DNA of 64,000 nucleotides from Azoarcus sp. L1K30 (GTDB lineage Bacteria; Pseudomonadota; Gammaproteobacteria; Burkholderiales; Rhodocyclaceae), in the NCBI RefSeq assembly GCF_018122735.1, contig NZ_JAGRRD010000001.1, positions 2,187,262 through 2,251,261 of the forward strand. The letters are read 5' to 3'. The stretch's first letter is position 1. Every line of letters begins with the position of its first letter. Shown here piece after piece: positions 55,136-62,856 of this stretch. The notes beneath the pieces were generated by a model that was not told the DNA's origin, made no database searches, and saw nothing but the letters and a program-made list of their open reading frames with translations. The translations under genes and the position numbers were made by a program.

Positions 55136-55811
55136 ACAGCACGCCACGGGCCCGCTCGGCCTCCTGGGCGGCACCTTCGATCCGATCCACCTGGGCCACC
55201 TGCGCCTGGCCGAAGAGGCCCGCGGTGCGCTCGGACTGGACCGCGTTCGCCTCATTCCCGCGGGTCAGCCGCCGCATCGGGGCGAACCCGGCTCGACGCC
55301 TGACGACCGATTGCACATGGCGCGGCTGGCGATCGCGGGCAACCCGCATTTCGAAGTCGATGACGGCGAGGTGCGCTCACCGCGCAAGAGCTATACCGTC
55401 CTCACCCTCGAGCGCCTGCGTGCAGAACTCGGCCCCACCCGCCCGCTGGTGCTGATACTGGGCGCAGATGCCTTCGAAGGCCTGCCCGGCTGGCATCGCT
55501 GGCAGGAGCTGTTTGACCTCGCCCACTTCGCGGTGGCCAACCGCCCCGGCTATGCGCCACATGGCCGACGCTGGCCCGGCACCCTTTCCCCCGCGCTCGA
55601 CCAGGCGTGCCGCGACCGTCAGATCAGCGATCCCGCACTGTTGCGCACGTGCAGCAGCGGTTATGTCATACCGTTCGACATGACCCCCCTGGCCATCTCG
55701 GCCTCACTCATCCGCGACCTGGTCCGTACCGGCGCCAGTTCGCGCTATTTGCTGCCCGATTCCGTTCTCGACTATATTGGGTTGCACCACCTCTACGAAA
55801 ATCACGAATGA
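55116..55811 (+). CDS. nadD: Nicotinate-nucleotide adenylyltransferase NadD
   Basis: NadD adenylates nicotinate mononucleotide in NAD synthesis. The 231-residue protein has GLLGGTFDPIHLGHLRLAEEA (nucleotidyltransferase HxGH motif), VRLIPAGQPPHRG, LILGADAFEGLPGWHRW and the SASLIRDL (ISxxxIR) motif. The ATG lies inside the upstream gene and its stop overlaps rsfS (ATGA). With pncC it is the second NAD gene in the window. Confidence 0.97.
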   Translation: MSSSGAEQHATGPLGLLGGTFDPIHLGHLRLAEEARGALGLDRVRLIPAGQPPHRGEPGSTPDDRLHMARLAIAGNPHFEVDDGEVRSPRKSYTVLTLERLRAELGPTRPLVLILGADAFEGLPGWHRWQELFDLAHFAVANRPGYAPHGRRWPGTLSPALDQACRDRQISDPALLRTCSSGYVIPFDMTPLAISASLIRDLVRTGASSRYLLPDSVLDYIGLHHLYENHE

Positions 55812-56179
55812 ACACATCCAAGCTGGAGAAAATCGTCGTCGCTGCACTTGAGGACATCAAGGCGCGCGATATCGAGGTCATCAATACCACCAAGCTCACC
55901 GCCCAGTTCGAGCGCATCATCGTCGCCAGCGGCGAATCCAACCGGCAGACGCGATCGCTGGCTCGCAACGTGCAGAACAAGGTCAAGGAAGCCGGTGGCG
56001 AGGTGATCGGCGTCGAGGGCGAGGACAGCGGCGAATGGGTATTGGTGGACCTGGGCGATATCGTCGTGCACATCATGCAGCCGGCCATCCGCAGCCACTA
56101 CAACATCGAAGAGCTGTGGGCCACCACGCCGGCGGCGCGACGCAAGGCGGCTGAGGCTGCGCGTAACGGCGACGAATAG
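55808..56179 (+). CDS. rsfS: Ribosomal silencing factor RsfS
   Basis: RsfS binds uL14 and blocks subunit joining when nutrients are low. The 123-residue protein shows KIVVAALEDIKARDIEVINT, FERIIVASGESNRQTRSLARNVQ and GEWVLVDLGDIVVHIMQPAIRSHYNIEELW, matching the family. It overlaps nadD by four bases, and rlmH begins right at its stop. The nadD-rsfS-rlmH order is common in bacteria. Confidence 0.96.
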   Translation: MNTSKLEKIVVAALEDIKARDIEVINTTKLTAQFERIIVASGESNRQTRSLARNVQNKVKEAGGEVIGVEGEDSGEWVLVDLGDIVVHIMQPAIRSHYNIEELWATTPAARRKAAEAARNGDE

Positions 56180-56650
56180 ATGAAGCTGCTCGTCGTTGCC
56201 GTGGGCCATCGCATGCCCGCGTGGGTGGAAGCCGGTTTCGACGAGTTCGCGCGCCGCATGCCAAGGGAGCTCCCGCTACAACTGCTCGAGATCAAGGCCG
56301 AGCCCCGCAGTTCGGGCAAGACGGTCGAGGCGATGATGAGTGCTGAAGCATCCCGCATCGAGGCGGCGCTGCCCGCACGCTGCCGACGCGTGATCCTCGA
56401 CGAGCGCGGCGCAGACCTCACCAGCGTGGGACTGGCAGGGCGACTGACGGCCTGGCAGGACGAAGGCCAAGACGTCGCCTTGATTGTCGGGGGTCCCGAC
56501 GGTCTGGCGCCGGCATTCAAGGCCACCGCCGCGGAAGCTCTGCGGCTGAGCAGCCTCACCCTGCCCCACGCCCTGGTGCGTCCGCTGCTGGCCGAGGCGC
56601 TCTATCGCGCGTGGAGCATCACCCGGAATCATCCTTACCATCGCGAATGA
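56180..56650 (+). CDS. rlmH: 23S rRNA (pseudouridine1915-N3)-methyltransferase RlmH
   Basis: RlmH methylates the pseudouridine at 1915 in helix 69 of 23S rRNA. The 156-residue SPOUT-fold protein starts [16 protein letters not shown] and has the trefoil-knot SAM loop [14 protein letters not shown] and the C-terminal [29 protein letters not shown], including the conserved final tail. Its start follows the rsfS stop directly, so the two are coupled. Confidence 0.97.
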   Translation: MKLLVVAVGHRMPAWVEAGFDEFARRMPRELPLQLLEIKAEPRSSGKTVEAMMSAEASRIEAALPARCRRVILDERGADLTSVGLAGRLTAWQDEGQDVALIVGGPDGLAPAFKATAAEALRLSSLTLPHALVRPLLAEALYRAWSITRNHPYHRE

Positions 56651-56672
56651 GCGATCCAACAGGACGCAAGCC

Positions 56673-57293
56673 ATGACGGTCATCCAGCCACGCATCTACC
56701 TCGCCTCGAAAAGTCCCCGCCGGCGCGAACTGTTGCGCCAGATCGGCGTTCAGTTCGACGTACTCACCTTTCGCGGCGGCGAACGCGGAGAAGACGCGGA
56801 CGTCGATGAGTCCCCGCAGGACGGGGAGGATGTTGCGCATTACGTCGAACGCCTGGCGCTGACCAAGGCCGAAGCGGGCATGCGCCGGGTCCTGTGGCGC
56901 AAGCTCACCCGGCAACCGGTGCTTGCCGCCGATACCACGCTCGAACTCGACGGCCGGATCATCGGCAAGCCGAATGATGTCGATGACGCGCGTGACATCC
57001 TTCGCTGCCTGTCCGGTCGCACCCACCGCGTGCTCACCGCCATTGCACTCAGCGACGGCACCCGCACCCGCAGTTGCATCTCCGATAGCGAGGTGCGATT
57101 CCGCGCGCTGACCGAGGCCGACATCAAGCACTATGTCGCCACCGGCGAGCCCATGGACAAGGCCGGCGCCTATGGCATACAGGGGCGGGCAGCGATTTTC
57201 GTCGAGGAGATCCGCGGAAGCTACAGCGGCATCATGGGCTTGCCGCTGTTCGAAACCGCCCAGCTTCTGGAGGTCTTCGGCTTCACGCTGTAA
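56673..57293 (+). CDS. Maf-family nucleotide pyrophosphatase
   Basis: A 206-residue Maf protein that removes modified or non-canonical nucleoside triphosphates. It shows the signature SKSPRRRELLRQIG at the start, VLAADTTLELDGRIIGKP and the tail AGAYGIQGRAAIFVEEIRGSYSGIMGLPL. Which subfamily (YhdE or YceF) it belongs to is not settled by eye. It lies between rlmH and rng in the same direction, a common context. Confidence 0.93.
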   Translation: MTVIQPRIYLASKSPRRRELLRQIGVQFDVLTFRGGERGEDADVDESPQDGEDVAHYVERLALTKAEAGMRRVLWRKLTRQPVLAADTTLELDGRIIGKPNDVDDARDILRCLSGRTHRVLTAIALSDGTRTRSCISDSEVRFRALTEADIKHYVATGEPMDKAGAYGIQGRAAIFVEEIRGSYSGIMGLPLFETAQLLEVFGFTL

Positions 57294-57407
57294 GCTGTGC
57301 TGCCGCGAACACGCGGCCGGGCGGCTTGCAGCCCGCCCCCCGATGAGCAATGCGCAATCGCAGACACCTGACTGCCATTGCGTATTTCCCATTGGATCGC
57401 AGTTAAC

Positions 57408-58862
57408 ATGAGCATCGAATTCCTCATCAACTTTACCCCGCAGGAGACGCGGGTGGCCATTGTCGAACAAGGCGTCGTCCAGGAACTCCACGTCGAACGC
57501 ACCGCGAGTCGCGGCATTGTCGGCAACGTTTACCTTGGCAAGGTGGTTCGGGTGTTGCCGGGCATGCAGTCGGCCTTCATCGAGATCGGACTCGATCGCA
57601 CGGCATTCCTGCACGTGGCCGACATCTGGTGTGACCGCCAGCACGGCGAAGCGTCCAAGCCGATTGAGAAAATCCTGGCAGAAGGTCAGAGCCTGCTGGT
57701 CCAGGTGCTGAAAGACCCGATCGGCACCAAGGGCGCGCGCCTGTCCACCCAGGTCAGCCTGGCCGGACGCCTGCTCGTCTATCTGCCGCAGGAAAAGCAC
57801 ATCGGCATCTCGCAACGCATCGAGGACGAATCCGAACGCGAGCTGCTGCGCGAGCGCCTCACCCGGCTCGTACCCGAGGACGAACCGGGCGGCTTCATCG
57901 TCCGTACCATGGCCGAAACCGCCACCGACGAAGAACTGGCAGCGGATATCGCCTATCTGCGCAAGCTGTGGAGCGAGATCCGCAACACTACGGTTGGCGC
58001 CTTTCCGCCCCGACTGCTGCACGAGGATCTCAGTCTGGGCCAGCGCGTACTGCGCGACCTCGTCGACGAGGAAACCACCCGCATCCGCGTAGATTCGCGG
58101 GAAAACTACCAGAAGCTCACGACCTTTGCTGCCGAATACACGCCCAAGGTGCTGCCGCTGCTCGAGCACTACACCGGCGAACGGCCGCTGTTCGACATCT
58201 TCAATGTCGAAGAGGAAATCCAGAAGGCGCTCGCGCGCAGGGTGGACCTGAAGTCCGGCGGCTACCTGATCATCGACCAGACCGAAGCGATGACCACGGT
58301 GGACGTCAATACCGGCGGCTTCGTGGGGGCGCGCAACTTCGACGACACCATTTTCAAGACCAACCTCGAAGCCACCCAGACCATTGCCCGCCAGCTGCGC
58401 CTGCGCAACCTCGGGGGCATCATCATCATCGACTTCATCGACATGGAAAACGTCGAGCACCGCGAGATGGTGCTCGACGAGTTCCGCAAGGCCCTGGCCC
58501 GCGACCACACCAAGATGAGCATCAACGGCTTCACCGCGCTCGGCCTGGTAGAGATGACACGCAAACGCACGCGCGAGTCGCTTGCGCACCTCCTGTGTGA
58601 ATCCTGTCCCACCTGCGGCGGGCGTGGCGAGGTCAAGACCGCGCGTACAGCCTGCTACGAGATCCTGCGCGAGTTGCTGCGCGAAGCGCGCCAGTTCAAC
58701 GCCAAGGAGTTCCGCGTGCTCGCCGCCCCCAACGTGATCGATCTTTTCCTCGATGAAGAGAGCCAGTCGCTGGCGATGCTGTCCGACTTCATCGGCAAGA
58801 AGGTCTCGCTACACCCCGAGGCGAGCTACACCCAGGAACAATTCGACATCGTGCTGCTATGA
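57408..58862 (+). CDS. rng: Ribonuclease G
   Basis: RNase G is an endonuclease in 16S rRNA 5' maturation and mRNA decay. The 484-residue protein has the S1 domain near the start (SRGIVGNVYLGKVVRVLPGM), the catalytic aspartates D299 (VDVNTGG) and D342 (IIIIDFIDME), and the zinc-link CPTC at C400 and C403. It lacks the long C-terminal degradosome scaffold of RNase E, as expected for Rng. The first ATG in the frame is 10 codons earlier (57378); MSIEFLINF fits the family better. The end overlaps the next gene by four bases. Confidence 0.96.
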   Translation: MSIEFLINFTPQETRVAIVEQGVVQELHVERTASRGIVGNVYLGKVVRVLPGMQSAFIEIGLDRTAFLHVADIWCDRQHGEASKPIEKILAEGQSLLVQVLKDPIGTKGARLSTQVSLAGRLLVYLPQEKHIGISQRIEDESERELLRERLTRLVPEDEPGGFIVRTMAETATDEELAADIAYLRKLWSEIRNTTVGAFPPRLLHEDLSLGQRVLRDLVDEETTRIRVDSRENYQKLTTFAAEYTPKVLPLLEHYTGERPLFDIFNVEEEIQKALARRVDLKSGGYLIIDQTEAMTTVDVNTGGFVGARNFDDTIFKTNLEATQTIARQLRLRNLGGIIIIDFIDMENVEHREMVLDEFRKALARDHTKMSINGFTALGLVEMTRKRTRESLAHLLCESCPTCGGRGEVKTARTACYEILRELLREARQFNAKEFRVLAAPNVIDLFLDEESQSLAMLSDFIGKKVSLHPEASYTQEQFDIVLL

Positions 58863-59815
58863 GTCGTCCTGCCGAACCCGCGCAAGGGGCCTACCCCAAC
58901 CAGGCGGTGAAGCTGTTTCTCGCCACCCGCCCGGCATTCCTGTCGGTCACCTTCGTTGCATGCCTGGTCGGGCTGGCCAGTGCGCACGCCAGCGGCACGC
59001 CGCTGAACGTGGTCACCGCCGTCGTCACTCTGGTTTTTGCCCTCGTCGCCCACGCCGGGGTCAATGTCATCAACGACTATCACGACGCCGAAAGCGGTGC
59101 GGACGCAGCCAATACCCGGCGCCTGTTCCCCTTCACCGGCGGCAGTCGCTTCATCCAGAACGGGGTGTTGAGCGCGGCCGAGACCGGCCGCTTCGGCTAT
59201 GCCCTGCTCGCGGCGGTGGTGCCTGCCGGCCTGTGGCTGACCTGGCATGCCGGCACCGGACTCATCTGCATCGGCCTGACCGGGCTCTTCGTCGGCTGGG
59301 CCTACTCCGCCCCCCCGTTGAAGCTGATGAGTCGCGGTCTGGGCGAGTTCGCCATCGCCTTGGGCTGGATTGCCGTAGTCGTCGGCACCGATTACGTCCA
59401 GCGCGGCAGCTTCAGCCTGTTCCCTTTTGCCGCCGGCCTGTCATATGCTCTCCTCGTGGCCAGCCTGCTGTTCATCAACCAGTTTCCCGATCACGACGGC
59501 GATGCTGCCGCCGGCAAGCGCACCCTTGTCGTCCGCCTCGGCCCCGACGTGGCGAAATGGGGCTATCTGCTGGTCGTGCTTGTCGCCTACATCTGGCTGG
59601 TTGCGATGGTGAGCATTCGCATTCTGCCCCAGTACGCAGCCGCCGCGGCCCTGACCCTGGTCCTGTCCTTTACCGCGGCGCGCGAACTCATTGCCCACGC
59701 CCGCACACCCGATGAACTCGAGACCCCGATCAAGCGCACCATCCTGGCTGCCAACTTGCATGGCGTGCTGCTTGCCGCCGCCCTTGCCTTTTCCCGCCCC
59801 GGGGCTCCCGCATGA
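58859..59815 (+). CDS. UbiA-family prenyltransferase, MenA-like
   Basis: A 318-residue integral membrane prenyltransferase with about eight or nine hydrophobic segments. The first aspartate motif is NDYHDAESGAD, and the second is NQFPDHDGDAAAGKRTLVVRLG, typical of MenA-like UbiA proteins. It attaches a prenyl chain to an aromatic or quinone precursor. Whether the substrate is 1,4-dihydroxy-2-naphthoate is not settled, since other men genes are not in this window. It overlaps rng and the HAD gene by four bases each. Confidence 0.9.
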   Translation: MSRPAEPAQGAYPNQAVKLFLATRPAFLSVTFVACLVGLASAHASGTPLNVVTAVVTLVFALVAHAGVNVINDYHDAESGADAANTRRLFPFTGGSRFIQNGVLSAAETGRFGYALLAAVVPAGLWLTWHAGTGLICIGLTGLFVGWAYSAPPLKLMSRGLGEFAIALGWIAVVVGTDYVQRGSFSLFPFAAGLSYALLVASLLFINQFPDHDGDAAAGKRTLVVRLGPDVAKWGYLLVVLVAYIWLVAMVSIRILPQYAAAAALTLVLSFTAARELIAHARTPDELETPIKRTILAANLHGVLLAAALAFSRPGAPA

Positions 59816-60480
59816 GTACCTTCGACGCCCGCAGCATCCGCGCCATCATTTTGGATATGGACGGCCTGCTCCTCGACTCCGAGCGCGTGGCCTACGCCAT
59901 CGGCCGTGAAGCGAGCGAGCATCTGGGTCTGGCGTGGGACCACGAGGTGGCGATGCGGATGATCGGCATGAACTCGCGCGACGGTTATCGCCTGTTGCAG
60001 GAGGCATTCGGCCCTGATTTCCCGGTCGATGCCCATCAGGCCGAGTTCGGTCGCCGCTACGAGCAGGCCATTGTCGATGGCCGCTTTCCGCTCAAACCCG
60101 GTGTCACCGAGCTTCTCGACCGGATCGAATTGCGCGGGCTCGAAAGCGCCGTCGCCACTTCGACCCGACGCAGCCGGGCGCTCCCCAAGCTCGAGGGCGT
60201 CGGTATCCTGCGCCGCCTCAAAGGCGTCATTGGCGGCGACGAAGTGCGCCACGGCAAACCCGCACCGGACATCTACCTGGCGGCGGCAGCGCTGCTGCAG
60301 ACGCCGATCGAACACTGCCTGGTACTCGAGGACTCCAACACCGGAGTGCGCGGCGGATTGGCCGCAGGTGCCCAGGTGGTGATGATTCCCGACCTGCTGT
60401 CGCCCGCCGCAGACGTGCTCGCGCGCGGGGTCACGGTCATGGCCGATCTCCACGAGGTGGCCCGCCACCTCGCCGCCTGA
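59812..60480 (+). CDS. HAD-family phosphatase, beta-phosphoglucomutase-like
   Basis: A 222-residue HAD hydrolase with the nucleophile motif [10 protein letters not shown] (D15, D17), the threonine/serine motif around ATSTRR, the lysine in [12 protein letters not shown], and the final acidic loop [16 protein letters not shown] four-helix cap domain (about 20-85) places it with the beta-phosphoglucomutase-like group. The substrate is unknown. Translation is coupled to the prenyltransferase upstream. A 73-bp gap follows to ruvA with nothing assignable in it. Confidence 0.9.
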   Translation: MSTFDARSIRAIILDMDGLLLDSERVAYAIGREASEHLGLAWDHEVAMRMIGMNSRDGYRLLQEAFGPDFPVDAHQAEFGRRYEQAIVDGRFPLKPGVTELLDRIELRGLESAVATSTRRSRALPKLEGVGILRRLKGVIGGDEVRHGKPAPDIYLAAAALLQTPIEHCLVLEDSNTGVRGGLAAGAQVVMIPDLLSPAADVLARGVTVMADLHEVARHLAA

Positions 60481-60553
60481 ACCCGGCCGACGTACAACCC
60501 GCAACCCGCCGCTGGCAGAGCCTGATCGCGCAGCGGCATCCGGAGCCTTATCG

Positions 60554-61153
60554 ATGATCGGACGCATTACCGGCACACTGCTGGAAAAGAACCCGCCGCA
60601 GATCCTGATCGACGCCAACGGTGTCGGCTACGAAGTCGATGTGCCGATGAGCACCTTCTACAACCTGCCCGCAACCGGCGAACGCATCAGCCTGCACACC
60701 CACCTTGCGGTGCGCGAAGATGGCCACTTCCTCTATGGTTTCGCCACCGACGAAGAACGCACGGCATTTCGCCAGCTGCTCAGGATTTCCGGCATCGGTG
60801 CGCGCATGGCGCTGGCCGTGCTGTCCGGCCTGTCGGTCAGCGATCTCGCCCAGGCCATTGCGCTGCAGGAGGCCGGTCGCCTGGTGAAGATCCCCGGTAT
60901 CGGCAAGAAGACTGCGGAACGCCTGCTGCTCGAATTGCGCGACAAGCTCGGCAAGGCCCTTCCCAACAACGGCGGAATCCGTCTCTCGGCGGGATCGGAG
61001 CACGCGCCGGACGCGAAGAGCGACATCCTCAACGCCCTGTTGGCCTTGGGCTACAACGAGCGCGAGGCGCTGGGCGCGATGAAGGGCCTTGGAGACGATA
61101 CCGGCGTGTCCGACGGCATCCGGGCAGCACTGAAGCTGTTGTCACGGGCCTGA
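60554..61153 (+). CDS. ruvA: Holliday junction branch-migration protein RuvA
   Basis: RuvA binds Holliday junctions and loads RuvB. The 199-residue protein starts [28 protein letters not shown] (OB fold), has [19 protein letters not shown] and [16 protein letters not shown] helix-hairpin-helix motifs, and the C-terminal RuvB-contact domain [21 protein letters not shown]. ruvB follows after 44 bases. ruvC, commonly just upstream, is not in this window. Confidence 0.97.
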   Translation: MIGRITGTLLEKNPPQILIDANGVGYEVDVPMSTFYNLPATGERISLHTHLAVREDGHFLYGFATDEERTAFRQLLRISGIGARMALAVLSGLSVSDLAQAIALQEAGRLVKIPGIGKKTAERLLLELRDKLGKALPNNGGIRLSAGSEHAPDAKSDILNALLALGYNEREALGAMKGLGDDTGVSDGIRAALKLLSRA

Positions 61154-61197
61154 GCATTGCCTCGCACAGCGCACCGACAAGCCGCTAAACTCGCACC

Positions 61198-62256
61198 ATG
61201 ATCGAAACCGACAAGCTCCGGACTGCAGGCCAAGACAGGCTGATTTCAGCCGAACCCAGCGACCGCAAGGAAGACGCGATCGAGCGCGCATTGCGCCCGA
61301 AACGGCTGGCCGAATACGTGGGCCAGGCCAAGATCCGCGAGCAACTCGAAATCTTCATCGAGGCCGCACGCAACCGCAAGGAAGCGCTCGACCATGTCCT
61401 GCTGTTCGGCCCCCCCGGCCTGGGCAAGACGACGCTGGCCCATATCGTCGCTGCCGAAATGGGTGTGAACATGCGCCAGACCTCGGGGCCGGTGCTCGAA
61501 CGCGCGGGCGACCTCGCCGCCCTGCTGACCAATCTCGAACCGCACGACGTCCTGTTCATCGACGAGATTCACCGCCTGTCGCCGGTGGTGGAGGAAATCC
61601 TCTACCCCGCGCTGGAAGATTTCCAGATCGACATCATGATCGGCGAAGGCCCGGCAGCCCGTTCCGTGAAGCTCGATCTGCCACCGTTCACACTGGTGGG
61701 CGCAACGACGCGCGCCGGCATGCTGACCAATCCCTTGCGCGACCGTTTCGGCATCGTTTCGCGCCTGGAGTTCTACACCCCGGACGAGCTCGCCTTCATC
61801 GTCAGCCGCTCGGCGCGCTTGCTCAACGTGCGTATCGACGACGCCGGCGCGCTCGAGATCGCGCGCCGGGCACGCGGCACGCCACGCATTGCCAACCGCC
61901 TGCTCCGTCGCGTGCGCGACTATGCCGAGGTCAAGTCCGGCGGCGACATCACGAGTGCCGTCGCCGATGCCGCGCTGGTAATGCTCGATGTCGATGTGCT
62001 CGGGCTCGACCTGATGGATCGCAAGCTGCTGTCAGCCATGCTGGAGAAGTTCGGCGGTGGCCCGGTCGGGCTTGACAATATCGCCGCGGCCATCGGTGAA
62101 TCGTCCGACACCATCGAGGACGTCATCGAGCCCTACCTGATCCAGCAGGGCTACCTGCAACGCACACCACGTGGGCGCATGGCAACGCACTCCATCTGGC
62201 AGCACTTCGGCCTCAACGCTCCACGTGCGCCGGGCACGGACCTGTTCGGGCAATAG
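61198..62256 (+). CDS. ruvB: Holliday junction DNA helicase RuvB
   Basis: RuvB is the hexameric AAA+ motor for branch migration. The 352-residue protein has Walker [10 protein letters not shown] at 71-79, Walker [10 protein letters not shown], the [32 protein letters not shown] sensor-1 region, [17 protein letters not shown] and the arginine-rich [12 protein letters not shown] sensor-2 region, then the winged-helix end ([23 protein letters not shown]). Directly after ruvA, as usual. Confidence 0.98.
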   Translation: MIETDKLRTAGQDRLISAEPSDRKEDAIERALRPKRLAEYVGQAKIREQLEIFIEAARNRKEALDHVLLFGPPGLGKTTLAHIVAAEMGVNMRQTSGPVLERAGDLAALLTNLEPHDVLFIDEIHRLSPVVEEILYPALEDFQIDIMIGEGPAARSVKLDLPPFTLVGATTRAGMLTNPLRDRFGIVSRLEFYTPDELAFIVSRSARLLNVRIDDAGALEIARRARGTPRIANRLLRRVRDYAEVKSGGDITSAVADAALVMLDVDVLGLDLMDRKLLSAMLEKFGGGPVGLDNIAAAIGESSDTIEDVIEPYLIQQGYLQRTPRGRMATHSIWQHFGLNAPRAPGTDLFGQ

Positions 62257-62272
62257 GCGCACAGCCGTGGCA

Positions 62273-62476
62273 ATGGGCTTCATCCTCTTTGTCGGCGTGA
62301 TCCTGTGCCTGATTTATCTCGCCAACAGGAAGGGCAAGGGGCGGGACTCAAGTGCAGACACTGGCTCTTACGCCGGCGACAGTGGGTCATGGAGTGTCGG
62401 TGCCGACTGCAGTTCGGACAGTGGCGGCGGAAGTTGTGGCGATGGTGGTGGCGGCGACGGTGGTGGCGGCGACTGA
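62273..62476 (+). CDS. Small membrane protein with glycine-rich tail
   Basis: A 67-residue protein: one membrane segment (GFILFVGVILCLIYLANR, about 2-19), a short basic part, then a serine-, glycine- and aspartate-rich tail with two cysteines and a run of GGGGD-type repeats to the end. I do not recognise a named family, though small proteins with such tails occur in many bacteria. It starts 16 bases after ruvB and its stop overlaps the next start (TGATG), so the two are coupled. A GTG two codons upstream is an alternative start. Confidence 0.65.
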   Translation: MGFILFVGVILCLIYLANRKGKGRDSSADTGSYAGDSGSWSVGADCSSDSGGGSCGDGGGGDGGGGD

Positions 62477-62856
62477 TGCGAACCTTCCAGGTCCTGATGC
62501 TCACCCTGTGCGTGGTCGGCGGACTCCACCTGCTGTTGCAGGCGCCCGGCTTCTTCATGCCCGATCGCTGGGACCCGGCCGTTGGCCGTCAGTTCGATGC
62601 CATCGCATCGCGCCTGCTTGGCTGCGGTTTGCTCGCGATGGCGGCCATGGCGCTGATCTTCCTTCGCCACCACTTCTACGCTGACGTGCGCCGACTGCCA
62701 TCGTCGAGCGTGCAGAAATGGTATTTCGCCCTCGTGGTTCTTGCCGTCGGCCTGATCACGCTGGCCTTCAACGTCGCCGAACAGGTTCCGAACCCGGATC
62801 GTCCGGCACTTCCAGCGCCATCAAGCCGCCAGGCTGCAAACGGTCCAGATACCTAG
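62476..62856 (+). CDS. Small three-helix membrane protein of unknown function
   Basis: A 126-residue protein with three hydrophobic segments (about 4-24, 47-63 and 79-98) and short charged ends. Nothing in it identifies a family. It is coupled to the glycine-tailed protein by the TGATG junction. Its stop TAG (62854-62856) overlaps the convergent rlmI stop (CTA on the plus strand, 62853-62855), so the four bases CTAG end both genes. Confidence 0.65.
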   Translation: MRTFQVLMLTLCVVGGLHLLLQAPGFFMPDRWDPAVGRQFDAIASRLLGCGLLAMAAMALIFLRHHFYADVRRLPSSSVQKWYFALVVLAVGLITLAFNVAEQVPNPDRPALPAPSSRQAANGPDT

